DNA from: Marispirochaeta sp.
GTDB taxonomy: Bacteria; Spirochaetota; Spirochaetia; JC444; Marispirochaetaceae
Assembly (NCBI RefSeq): GCF_963668165.1
Contig: NZ_OY764209.1
Coordinates: 1,736,001 to 1,800,000, forward strand
Direction of reading: 5' to 3'
Length of the DNA stretch: 64,000 bases
Shown piece after piece: positions 10,003 through 17,987 of the stretch. The notes under the pieces are model-generated. The model made no database searches, was not told the DNA's origin, and saw nothing but the letters and a program-made list of their open reading frames with translations. Position 1 is the stretch's first letter; each line of letters opens with the position of its first letter. The translations under genes were made by a program, and so were the position numbers.

Positions 10003-10362
10003 CTATGAAACGTGCGAATATTTCAACGCAGTATGCTCATGCCGGAAATCAATCCCCTTCAAGAGGAGCGATAACTGTTCGGTGCTGATCTGTCGCGCAT
10101 CCTCCTGGGTCATGGGCCAGGGGAATTTGTGCTTCTCTAATCTTTTCTGCCAGAGACAAAAACCGTTCCGGTCCCAGTAGAGGGCTTTGAGTATCCGCCG
10201 CTGCCGATTACAAAACAGGTAGAGGCTGCCGGAGAGGGGATTCTGATACATGTAATCCTGCACCATTACCGTCAGGCCGTTTATTGCCTTGCGCATGTCG
10301 GTGTGACCGGGACGGACATAGATTTCAATTGTTGACAGATCAAGCAGCATCGATGGCTCCAA
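10003..10362 (-). CDS. tnpB: IS66 accessory protein TnpB
   Basis: The product has 119 residues and has the IS66 Orf2 signature (VRPGHTDMRKAINGL, LYLFCNRQRRILKALYWDRNGFCLWQKRLEK). It is required for transposition in studied members, with an unclear mechanism. It overlaps the end of tnpA by 23 bp, consistent with coupled translation. Confidence 0.9.
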   Translation of the reverse strand: MEPSMLLDLSTIEIYVRPGHTDMRKAINGLTVMVQDYMYQNPLSGSLYLFCNRQRRILKALYWDRNGFCLWQKRLEKHKFPWPMTQEDARQISTEQLSLLLKGIDFRHEHTALKYSHVS

Positions 10363-10666
10363 GGAGCATCAGGACACTTTTTAATGATTCTATCCCGATA
10401 TCAGCCGGTAGATGGATACGAACATCCCGACGTTCAATACAGATACCTGCTGAAGAGTTACCGATTGTGTGCTTATTCGGCTGTACTTTTACCAGCAATG
10501 GCGAAGATGCTGATTCTCTGGCAGTACGTTTCTTCTCGGCTTTTACCCAACTGTAGAAGGTCGTTGAAACAATGTCATGTTCACGGCAATATGCCTGGCC
10601 GCTCAGACCGCTTGAACGCCATGCCGCTAAATGGGTTGCTTGTTCTTCACTGCTGTATTTCTGCAT
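10340..10666 (-). CDS. tnpA: IS66 accessory protein TnpA
   Basis: The product has 108 residues. It has the helix-turn-helix of IS66 TnpA (HLAAWRSSGLSGQAYCREHDI, then STFYSWVKAEK-like). It starts at ATG 10666, close to the right end of the element. Confidence 0.85.
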   Translation of the reverse strand: MQKYSSEEQATHLAAWRSSGLSGQAYCREHDIVSTTFYSWVKAEKKRTARESASSPLLVKVQPNKHTIGNSSAGICIERRDVRIHLPADIGIESLKSVLMLLGAIDAA

Positions 10667-10741
10667 CTTGATTCTCCTTATGGAAACCCATTGTAGATGC
10701 AGATCAGTGCCTTTTGTAGGTGCGGTTTAATTGACGCTTAC

Positions 10742-11142
10742 GCAGCACACTCTATCCTTAACAGAATAACCTCCAGAATCTCTTGTGTATTCCAAAAGAG
10801 AAAATCCGTCTTTCGTATTGCCATTTTAGAGAAATATAACATTTTTACAATAAATCTTTTTCTGGCACGATAAGAGAATCGGATTTATAATAGCAAGAAA
10901 GACTCTCAGTCATACGGATTTTCGAATGTTTAGCTTTTCAGCATTGAACAATAGTTTATGTTATTGCGCTTTTTACAGGAGAGTTCGAGGGAAAAGCAGT
11001 GAGTATAATATGTTATGTAGACAGTCACAGAGTGGTATTTTTATAATATTATTTCAATTATGGATTATGAAAGATGAACAAGGATATAATTTCAGCGTTT
11101 TGGAGAGTGTTCGAATGAAGAAAGCTGGTTTTAGGGGGCAAT
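10742..11142. other. non-coding stretch upstream of a lipoprotein gene
   Basis: AT-rich sequence without a convincing gene. GTTATGTAG at 11012-11020 could be a cassette start, because the R'' boxes at about 11670 and 12512 are its near complements, but no attC stem can be recognised upstream. Confidence 0.25.
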
Positions 11143-11472
11143 ATGAAAAAGCTATTTATTCTTATCTTAGCAGTAATGGTTCTTAGTGCATGTCTGTCAC
11201 CACCATCATCATTACTCATTAGTGAAGATACATATTTGCTGAGGATAGAAGAATACAACTTAGGTTCTTCCAAAGAGAGTTCAACAGAAAAAATTTATGA
11301 ACAAGCTGCTGAATTATGCTTTGAGAAAGGATTTAACGGCTTTATCGTCGTTGATTCTACTTCAAGAAGAGAATGGGATGGTGATTCTCTTGATAGAAGA
11401 ATAACTGAAGTTGTTGTGAGGCTAACAAATGAAGGGGATTATTTGGCTGCAGAAGAATACCTTCCTCGTTGA
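11143..11472 (+). CDS. small putative lipoprotein
   Basis: The product has 109 residues. The lipoprotein signal is clear: MKKLFILILAVMVLSAC, with Cys at residue 17 in the lipobox LSAC. A GGGGG ribosome site precedes the ATG. The mature part contains AAELCFEKGFNGFIVVDSTSR, which resembles small secreted proteins with a trace-metal or quinone-oxidoreductase-like fold, but I cannot name a family. It stands alone before the cassette array and may itself be a cassette gene. Confidence 0.65.
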   Translation: MKKLFILILAVMVLSACLSPPSSLLISEDTYLLRIEEYNLGSSKESSTEKIYEQAAELCFEKGFNGFIVVDSTSRREWDGDSLDRRITEVVVRLTNEGDYLAAEEYLPR

Positions 11473-11667
11473 GATTTGATGTCGGGTTCGAGGGCTCCAT
11501 CAACGAAGACATTTTATATTGTGACGATGGGAATTCTGTTCATTATTCAGGAATAATCTGGCAGTGTCTGGAGGTTTCGTAATGCTGCTCAATAAGTCCA
11601 ACCGATTACACAAGCTCACCTGCGTGCTTATGATGAAGAATTGGAAATAATGCTTAAAAAGAAAAAA

Positions 11668-11702
11668 GTACATAACCTGAAATTGGATCAGACGGGACAG
11701 TA
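11668..11702 (+). repeat. degenerate attC remnant
   Basis: TACATAACCTGAAATTGGAT resembles the R''-spacer-L'' half of the complete attC at 12512 (ACATAACCTGCAATTGGAGC). The second half with GTTRRRY is not recognisable, so the site is truncated or decayed. Confidence 0.4.
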
Positions 11703-11754
11703 AAAAGTGTATATGTAGAATATATTTTTGTCTATAAAGGATTTTTGAGGAAAA

Positions 11755-12483
11755 ATGGAGTGGGATGAATTTGTTAGGATATTTTCTGCCAAGACTGTAT
11801 CTCTTCAAAAACATCTTATACCTCTTTACCGCATGAATTATGCCGCAAAAAGACCAGAATTTGTTGGTACTTCTGTATATTGCTTATATGGAAAAATACG
11901 CTTTGTTCTTACCGCACGACATGTTTTTAAACAAATAATACCAGATAGACCATGGTTTCAATATTCAGAAAATGAAATGCGAGAACTTCAGTTTGAAAAA
12001 TATATTATTGCAAATGATAATGACTTAGATGTTGGAGTGGTAGTTATTGAGAATGATATCCCCCTTTTTAATCCAATTTCATACACATATTTTGGTACTT
12101 TTCAAGATTCCAAAGAATATCAGCATTTACTTGTTGGGTATCCTGGTTCTTCAACAAAAAGATCTACTAGGCATAATCAAAGAATTAAATTTCAAGCATA
12201 TCTAACAACAGCAGCATCAAATGAAGAATACAATAGATTAAAAGTCGATAGGACTAAAAAACTTATTGTCTCTTTCAAAAAAGAAAAAGTATACAATGAA
12301 GAACATAATTTAATTACATTTCCTAATCCTAATGGTATGAGTGGAGGCGCTGTCTTTCAATTCAATGAAAATAATCATAATCAGATGTATCTTGTTGGAG
12401 TAATGACAGATTGGGATGTAAATAGGAAAAATGCAATAATTGCAACAAGAATTGAATGCATAGATGAATTTTTTAGAATATGA
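11755..12483 (+). CDS. trypsin-like serine peptidase, cassette gene
   Basis: The product has 242 residues. It has a complete chymotrypsin-fold triad: His56 in FVLTARHVF, Asp92 in NDLDVGVVV and Ser196 in PNGMSGGAVF. Residue order and spacing match peptidase family S1 (trypsin_2). There is no signal peptide, so it probably acts inside the cell. A GAGG ribosome site precedes the ATG. The gene lies directly before the attC at 12512 and is AT-rich like the other cassettes. Trypsin-like domains without signal peptides occur as effectors in phage-defence modules. No partner gene is seen here, so that role is inference. Confidence 0.75.
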   Translation: MEWDEFVRIFSAKTVSLQKHLIPLYRMNYAAKRPEFVGTSVYCLYGKIRFVLTARHVFKQIIPDRPWFQYSENEMRELQFEKYIIANDNDLDVGVVVIENDIPLFNPISYTYFGTFQDSKEYQHLLVGYPGSSTKRSTRHNQRIKFQAYLTTAASNEEYNRLKVDRTKKLIVSFKKEKVYNEEHNLITFPNPNGMSGGAVFQFNENNHNQMYLVGVMTDWDVNRKNAIIATRIECIDEFFRI

Positions 12484-12511
12484 AAGTTAGACGTATCGAA
12501 ATAATACTACT

Positions 12512-12684
12512 ACATAACCTGCAATTGGAGCAGACGTGGCTATTGTCATGGTTTGTGCTACTGCTTCCAGGAGTAGAAAAGTTCTTTAGGTAACGATGCG
12601 AGCGAAAGTGGTGATATACTGTTGATTGGTAACAGCACAAACACATGCCAACTTAACGCCACGCAGCTCAATTGGATGTTATAA
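12512..12684 (+). repeat. attC site of the peptidase cassette
   Basis: R'' is ACATAAC at 12512. The first arm is CAATTGGAGC and the second arm GCAGCTCAATTGGATG; the long variable stem has GGTTTGTGCT paired with AGCACAAACA. The crossover is at G12678|TT12679 within GTTATAA. About 173 bp, a long attC. Confidence 0.8.
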
Positions 12685-12740
12685 ACACAAAAAAGAATAA
12701 AGTAGAGAAATAAGAGAAAATGTACATATAAAGAATCAAA

Positions 12741-12769
12741 TTGCATGAATTTATGAAATAGAGTAAAAT
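12741..12769 (+). promoter_or_regulatory. promoter of mntA
   Basis: TTGCAT (12741-12746) and TAAAAT (12764-12769) with a 17-bp spacer. Only 9 bp separate the -10 box from the ATG at 12779, so the transcript would be leaderless or nearly so. Confidence 0.5.
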
Positions 12770-12778
12770 AAATCCACT

Positions 12779-13075
12779 ATGAGCCTAGAAACATTACCAA
12801 AAGAGATACTCGATGATATAGAACTCGCGAAAAGCATTATATTAGAGGCTGGTGCGGAAGAAATCTATATTTTCGGATCAATTGCTAATGGACAGTTCAG
12901 TGATGAATCAGATTTAGATATAGGAATAATAGGACTTGAGAAGAAAAGGTTTTTCCAAGTTTATGGGGAGCTTATCAGTCGTTTAAAGCGCCCAGTAGAT
13001 ATAATCGGGTTGGATTATAACACAGAATTCTCACACCAGGTAAAGAATGAAGGAAAACTCATTCGGGTTGCATAA
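12779..13075 (+). CDS. mntA: MntA-type nucleotidyltransferase antitoxin
   Basis: The product has 98 residues. It has the minimal nucleotidyltransferase motif GSX10DXD exactly: Gly33-Ser34 and Asp45-x-Asp47 (FGSIANGQFSDESDLDIG). In studied systems MntA silences HepT by transferring AMP groups to its active-site tyrosine. It directly precedes the HEPN gene, with the stop TAA at 13073-13075 and the next start at 13076. The pair fills one gene cassette (12679-13656). Confidence 0.9.
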   Translation: MSLETLPKEILDDIELAKSIILEAGAEEIYIFGSIANGQFSDESDLDIGIIGLEKKRFFQVYGELISRLKRPVDIIGLDYNTEFSHQVKNEGKLIRVA

Positions 13076-13480
13076 TTGAAAAATATAGAATTTGAATTTA
13101 CCCAGATAAAAGCAGAGTTAGAAATAATAACGATGCTGCAAGTTGTGAATGATCAGAATGGGCTTGATAAAATTCAATTGCGTGCAGCTGCAAGTAGCCT
13201 TCATTCAATCTACAATGGACTTGAGAAAATAATTTATCAAACGCTGAAGAATAAGAACATATCAATATCCCCGACTGAGAAATGGCATTCACGATTAATC
13301 GAAATTGCTTTAAAAGAAAAAATACTGCAAGAAAGAGAATATGAAATGTTGAAAGAATATATGGGTTTTCGACATTTCTTTCGACATAATTATGGATTTA
13401 TGCTGGATGCGGAATTAATAAAACCATTGCTCGATAATGCTGCTTCTTTGGTCAATCAATTAGAGAAGCAATTCTTGTAA
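13076..13480 (+). CDS. hepT: HepT-type HEPN ribonuclease toxin
   Basis: The product has 134 residues from a TTG start that follows the mntA stop without a gap. It is an alpha-helical HEPN protein with the RX4HXY toxin motif: Arg99, His104, Tyr106 in RHFFRHNY. HepT toxins cut RNA; the tyrosine is the residue modified by MntA. The whole pair is intact, so it should be an active type VII toxin-antitoxin system, probably stabilising the cassette array. Confidence 0.9.
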   Translation: MKNIEFEFTQIKAELEIITMLQVVNDQNGLDKIQLRAAASSLHSIYNGLEKIIYQTLKNKNISISPTEKWHSRLIEIALKEKILQEREYEMLKEYMGFRHFFRHNYGFMLDAELIKPLLDNAASLVNQLEKQFL

Positions 13481-13488
13481 TCGGTTTG

Positions 13489-13662
13489 GTTTATAACCAG
13501 CAATTGGAGCAGATGTGGCTACTGTCATGGTTTGTGCACCGGGCGGGAACGCGGAACAGTAGTTTTGAGTTGTTCTGGGGAATAACAGGAGTTATGCTGG
13601 AAGAAAGCTGCAGCACAAACACATGCCAGCTTAACGCCACACAGCTCAATTGGATGTTATAT
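13489..13662 (+). repeat. attC site of the mntA-hepT cassette
   Basis: R'' is GTTTATAAC at 13489-13497, the exact reverse complement of the cassette's own first bases (G12678 + TTATAAAC). This proves the cassette limits. The second arm ends CAATTGGATG|TT at G13656. The stem has GGTTTGTGC paired with GCACAAACA. Confidence 0.85.
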
Positions 13663-13752
13663 GCACAATGGGTATGACCCGATAGCATCATTACCAGTTA
13701 TCTAAAGTAGCGGTTTACAATTATGGCATAGAAATCTTGGAAGGAGGTTCCT

Positions 13753-13935
13753 ATGCCGTTCATGGAGATGACCGTTGTGGACCATAGAAAAGAGTTCATT
13801 CTGCATTGGAAAACAGATCAACAAAGCTTCAGCTCGCTGTGTAACGATTTCGGGATAAGCCGACCAACCGGGTATAAGTGGGTTGAAAGGTACAAATCCG
13901 CGGAGCAAAAGCTATCGATTAGCCAGACACAATAA
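13753..13935 (+). pseudogene. IS481-type transposase, N-terminal fragment
   Basis: About 60 residues with the IS481 opening (MPFMEMTVVDHRKEFILHW) and helix-turn-helix (FSSLCNDFGISRPTGYKWVERY). The frame stops after QTQ and no DDE core follows. A good AGGAGG site is retained. It lies just after the mntA-hepT attC, inside what was the next cassette. Confidence 0.75.
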
Positions 13936-14158
13936 TAGTGCAAAAGTTACATAAATAACACCAAGATTACTAACATTCTACATCTTAATGAAAATAGATC
14001 TTGACGACTGTTAAATTTGATTTAGAATAAAGTATGCTGTAAATAAAAGAACAGTACTAAAAGATAGTTGCAATGAAAATGAATATTTCATATATATTGA
14101 GCCCGATAATTTTTTTTAAAAAGAAATTCAGCACAATCAGGATTGATAGAGGGTAATC

Positions 14159-14692
14159 ATGGACGATCTACGTTTGGCAATAATAAAAGGGCGTGCCGAG
14201 TTATATGAGAATAATATAAAATATCTAAAAGCGATCCAGGGAGAAAATGGGGCTTTTATACGAAATCGTCAAGCTACTATTCGATCAAATATTCGATTTT
14301 CTAATGGAAAAATAAAATTCAAATTTAAATTTGAAAAATCCGATTTTGGATTAATGGTATCATTTCGAACTATTTCTGATAGACATCTTTCAGTTGGATA
14401 TAGTTGAACATTGAAATCTTACACAATTAAATATTCAGATGATAAACGAAATGAAGAAACTATTGATAGTGCTGGCACAATAGAAGGGATTACACCTGGA
14501 ACAGAAATAAATTTTGAGATAAGTATAATTGGATCTTTAATAAAATTGTTCATTGATGGAATAAACATCTGTACTGGGAATATGGTTATAAAAGAGAATC
14601 CTGTTGAAATAAAAATAGGTGGACAAAATGAAGTAAATATTTTTAATATAGAAATAGAGAAGAAAAAACTATCTGCATTTATTATAACCTAA
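14159..14692 (+). pseudogene. LamG-like domain protein, split by a stop and cut by IS1634
   Basis: Two stretches in the same frame are separated by a single TGA at 14405-14407. The first (82 residues) begins MDDLRLAIIKGRAELYEN after a GAGGG ribosome site. Together they look like a beta-sandwich of LamG or glycan-hydrolase type (ATIRSNIRFSNGKIKFKFKF ... INFEISIIGSLIKLFIDGI). The last residues before the IS, KKKLSAFII, resemble the first strand of nucleotide-binding or TIR-like effector domains that often follow such a domain in defence proteins. That reading is weak, since the effector part is lost. Confidence 0.4.
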
Positions 14693-16363
14693 ATTCCGCA
14701 CAAAATTATACTATGTCAGGATCGGCAGCTGAATTCTGAAGGCATTGAAAATATCTTTTTGTTTCCGTGTCAGCTCGGTGATGATGGGTTTCTTATCATC
14801 AATTTCAATTACGCTCAATTTCTTCAGTTCATAGAATAACTGCTCTACGGTGAGTTTTTTTCCCAAACCGCTTTCCCGCAGTGTTTTCTGGATTTCCGAG
14901 TATATAATCAGACTGATGAACTCAATGAATATAAGTCCCTCCATCGCCTTCCTGCTATGTACTCTCAGGCGCTTCATTTCGGTCCCATGTTTCATTGTGT
15001 CAAACAACTTTTCAACACCATCCTTTCTTCTGTAATAGGCAAGGATCTGTTCAGCCGAAAGATTGGTGTTCGACAGCAGAATAAATATCCCATGATGGTT
15101 CAAGATTTGTTCGATTTCCTTCTTTTTGCGTAAAAGGGTGTAGCCATCTTCTCCTTCATTGAGGGAGAAATAGTGCTGCCACCCCGGCCGGTTATCGTCA
15201 AGAAAACGGATAAGTTTCGCAGAACTCTTCCATTTCTTAATCCGTGTCTCTTCCTCTATGGTAAGAAGTTCACCAATCAGTCGTTCTCTTTCATCACCGG
15301 CTCTTTTCTGGTTATAGAACAGGTGGGCGGTCAGTTGCTCGTGTTCAAGAAGGATGGGTGTGGCACTAAGTGCATAGTAGATTTCTTTTCCAAAGCGAAA
15401 AGCCCGCTCCGGATCGGTAATACTACTGTGATGCTTGTCGACAAGTTCTTTCGCTGCCTTAGTTCCCATAGGTAAAGGAATTATGAACGCTCCGAGGTCT
15501 TGTAACTGTTCAATATTCTTCGTGCTGTAGAAGCCTCGATCCAGCACAAACAGAGTTCGAAGCTCTGAGATCTTTTCCAGCCGCTTTTTGATATTCTTCA
15601 GTGTTACTACATCGGGGACACTTCCTGGATACAGGGAATACAGGAGAGGAAGATTGCTTGGCTCGCTGTACACCACCCCAAAGTTGATTTGTGCAAGACG
15701 TTCTCCGTCCCGGTTGTAGCCCCATTCGGCGAAGTCGATTTCCTTTGAATAGGTGGAAAGGCTGGTGATATCGAATACGATGAACTCGCTGTCGGTATGA
15801 TGTTCCGTCCATTCATCCAGGAATCGATAGATTCCACGATCATCTTCACCAAGCTCATGCAGCAAACGGCTTACTGCCTGACTGGGCAGATGAAGCGGTT
15901 CTTTAAGGTAAATATGTTCAAGCCAACTATTGCACAAATACAGACTCTTGTGTTCTGCAATCTGAAAGGCGGCTACCATGAGAATCTGCCGGGCTGTATC
16001 GGGAAACTCCTGGTAGAGCAGCTCTTTCAGGCTGAGTTGTTCAATCAGGGAAGCGAGGAAATAAACCGGTCCGTATTCACGGCTCTGACGACGAGTCTGG
16101 AGTTTGATAAGTTCTCCGGTAACCGGATCACGCTTACCGATTTTTACTCTCTGCTGCCTGGGTGATTTTTTATTCTTGTCCCAATAGCTGTGCACTTCAT
16201 AGACATAGATGTGTTTTCCCACTTTTTGGTCTATAACATACATAGTTAAATTATACTATGCTTTTGGTTTCTGTCAAGAGAAATCCTGAGATATAAATCT
16301 ATACAAAGAAATGAGTTAGAAGTAATGTTTCAAACATAGTTATAAAATCGTGCGGAATTTAGG
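14688..16363 (-). mobile_element. IS1634-type element, copy 1
   Basis: 1676 bp with inverted ends CCTAAATTCCGCAC (14688) and its complement ending at 16363. It appears identical to copy 2 at 25631-27306. The flanks TTATAA and TTGCAA do not form a target duplication, although copy 2 has one. Copy 1 therefore joins two originally separate sites. Confidence 0.9.
14711..16243 (-). CDS. IS1634-type (IS4 superfamily) transposase, copy 1
   Basis: The product has 510 residues. The N-terminus (YVYEVHSYWDKNKKSPRQQR, KIGKRDPVTGE) is typical of IS1634-like proteins. The catalytic core contains VFDITSLSTY, FVLDRGFYSTKNIE and the YREK-like segment YYRRKDGVEKLFDTMK. The frame is intact. The same protein is encoded at 25654-27186. 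Confidence 0.85.
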   Translation of the reverse strand: MYVIDQKVGKHIYVYEVHSYWDKNKKSPRQQRVKIGKRDPVTGELIKLQTRRQSREYGPVYFLASLIEQLSLKELLYQEFPDTARQILMVAAFQIAEHKSLYLCNSWLEHIYLKEPLHLPSQAVSRLLHELGEDDRGIYRFLDEWTEHHTDSEFIVFDITSLSTYSKEIDFAEWGYNRDGERLAQINFGVVYSEPSNLPLLYSLYPGSVPDVVTLKNIKKRLEKISELRTLFVLDRGFYSTKNIEQLQDLGAFIIPLPMGTKAAKELVDKHHSSITDPERAFRFGKEIYYALSATPILLEHEQLTAHLFYNQKRAGDERERLIGELLTIEEETRIKKWKSSAKLIRFLDDNRPGWQHYFSLNEGEDGYTLLRKKKEIEQILNHHGIFILLSNTNLSAEQILAYYRRKDGVEKLFDTMKHGTEMKRLRVHSRKAMEGLIFIEFISLIIYSEIQKTLRESGLGKKLTVEQLFYELKKLSVIEIDDKKPIITELTRKQKDIFNAFRIQLPILT

Positions 16364-16548
16364 TTGCAACCAGTCCCAACAATTCTAATCGACGCAGATT
16401 TAACTTTAAATGATTTAAAATAATTTGGTTCAGTTTTTTCGCCTTCACAAATAATCAAAAATGTTTGCTTCGGCTCACCTCGCGTTTCAATTGTCCTATG
16501 AAATAATTTTCGTTTATTTAAATACTTTTTTATATATTTTTTTGCCAT
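16364..16548 (-). pseudogene. rloB: RloB, N-terminal fragment
   Basis: About 60 residues remain. The sequence KQTFLIICEGEKTEPNYF is the characteristic TOPRIM-type start of RloB (the glutamate of CEGEKTE is a metal ligand in this fold). IS1634 copy 1 removes everything after RIVGTG. RloB is the nuclease-like partner of RloA in AbiL-type phage defence, so the system is inactive here. The start ATG lies 6 bp after the rloA stop. Confidence 0.75.
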
Positions 16549-16554
16549 GATAAT

Positions 16555-17880
16555 TTACTCTTCGAATAAATTATCAGAATTGATATAAGGAATAGCACCA
16601 TATTTACCCATTATATAATCTTTATTAAAAGTAGCGTCTTTTCTAACTCTATAATCACTAAGTGAATAAATATCAGAGACATTATATTTGTTTTTTTCAA
16701 TAAACCATATCTGATCACGACGAAAGAACCGACTACTCAATAAATTAGTATCGTGTGTTGCAAAAATTAACTGTGAACCTTTCTTGTTAGTCTCATTAGA
16801 ATTAAATAAATGTATTATGAATTGTGTTAACAATGGATGTAATCGCGTATCTAGCTCGTCAATAAAAATAGTCTTTCCATTTTTCAACGTATCTATAATG
16901 GGACCAGCAACTGCGAATAATTTTTGTGTACCTTGAGATTCTTGATCCATCTTAAAAGGCACATTCCCGATTTTCTTATTTTCATCATTATACTTTGAAT
17001 GTAAGAAATTAAATCTATCTTCTACAGTTTTAATATTAATTTCTTTTTTATAATCTATATTGGACTTTATAAATTTTCTAACGTCATTCATCCCTAATAT
17101 ATGATTCTTTATTTCTTCATCTAAATCTTCAAAATTAACGTCCCGTTGTTCAAATTTTAGTTCTTCAATCCCAAGATCTGCAATATGAATAAATTTCTCA
17201 ATTTCACAATAGAATTCTTTATCTTCTAACTTATTTAAAGTGTATTGGAGATAACTTTTATCTTCAATACCTGATATGACATTAAAACTTCTGAACCATT
17301 TTATTATAGAGGCGGAGGTTTCTCCGTTAAATTGTGCACATACTGAAAGAAATAATGCATTATTTCTTGTTTTATCCTCTAAACCCCTTCCTTCTTTAAA
17401 TGAGTCTCCAATTTCTATTAAATTATTATCTCTTACAAATAATAACGCCTCTCTGCCTTTGGGAGAAGAAAAAAGCCATTCACTGGTTATTTCTTTGTCT
17501 GTGACCTCAAAACCATAACGATAAAGAATGTTTTGATGAATAAATGTTAATTCAAAATGTGAAGGCATATTTTCCGATTTTGATGAAACTAAGCATCTTT
17601 CGATCGGAATATCCTCTGTAATTTGTGTATTTTTTGAAGAATTAAAAACAAACGATTGCATAAATTTAAGCGCATTCAACAAATTACTTTTTCCACTTGC
17701 ATTTGCTCCATATATCACTGCGCTTTTTAGTAGCCTTATTTCTTTTTCTCGACTGCTATAAGGAAATTTGAAGGAAATTATATTTTTATCTACATGCTTA
17801 TTGTCATTAGATGCAATAAGACTAAAAACTCCAATATCTTTAAATGATTTATAATTGCCCAGGCGAAATTCAATAATCAC
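16555..17880 (-). CDS. rloA: RloA-type AAA ATPase (AbiL defence)
   Basis: The product has 441 residues. Walker A is GANASGKS at 58-65; Walker B is in KTIFIDELDTRLHP, followed by the switch histidine in FATHDTNLLSS. This is the SMC/OLD-like ATPase plan of RloA. The start is GTG at 17880 with GGAG 9 nt upstream. It is first in a rloA-rloB operon; rloB is truncated. RloA and RloB together give abortive-infection-type phage defence in related systems. What RloA does alone is not known. Confidence 0.8.
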   Translation of the reverse strand: MIIEFRLGNYKSFKDIGVFSLIASNDNKHVDKNIISFKFPYSSREKEIRLLKSAVIYGANASGKSNLLNALKFMQSFVFNSSKNTQITEDIPIERCLVSSKSENMPSHFELTFIHQNILYRYGFEVTDKEITSEWLFSSPKGREALLFVRDNNLIEIGDSFKEGRGLEDKTRNNALFLSVCAQFNGETSASIIKWFRSFNVISGIEDKSYLQYTLNKLEDKEFYCEIEKFIHIADLGIEELKFEQRDVNFEDLDEEIKNHILGMNDVRKFIKSNIDYKKEINIKTVEDRFNFLHSKYNDENKKIGNVPFKMDQESQGTQKLFAVAGPIIDTLKNGKTIFIDELDTRLHPLLTQFIIHLFNSNETNKKGSQLIFATHDTNLLSSRFFRRDQIWFIEKNKYNVSDIYSLSDYRVRKDATFNKDYIMGKYGAIPYINSDNLFEE

Positions 17881-17901
17881 AAGATTTTACTCCTTATATT
17901 C

Positions 17902-17956
17902 GTGAATATTTCACAAATATCAAGGTTATAATACTGTTTGTCGGGTTAATTGTCAA
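17902..17956 (-). promoter_or_regulatory. rloA promoter and possible operator
   Basis: On the minus strand TTGACA (17956-17951), a 17-bp spacer and TATTAT (17933-17928) form a near-consensus promoter. Downstream, the perfect inverted repeat GTGAA-tat-TTCAC (17902-17914) lies in the 5' leader and could bind a regulator. Confidence 0.6.
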
Positions 17957-17987
17957 AAACTTTTTTTGAACATAACGTCGTTTTGTT

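Larger units (their letters stand above)
8365..10741 (-). mobile_element. IS66-family element
   Basis: The terminal inverted repeats are GTAAGCGTCAATTAAACC at 8365 and its complement ending at 10741. It encodes tnpA, tnpB and tnpC in the standard order. Length is 2377 bp. No 8-bp target duplication is visible (flanks CTATTAC and GCAGCAC), so one side was probably rearranged after insertion. Confidence 0.9.

Noticed and set aside
10926..11186. 86-residue reading frame upstream of the lipoprotein gene.
   Set aside because: Composition is unlike a real protein and it overlaps the lipoprotein signal region in another frame.
14405..14407. TGA read as an amino acid (recoding), since a TGA also splits the IS481 gene near 44565.
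   Set aside because: Many intact genes here end in TGA (for example dppC) and use TGG for tryptophan. Both affected genes are damaged in other ways.
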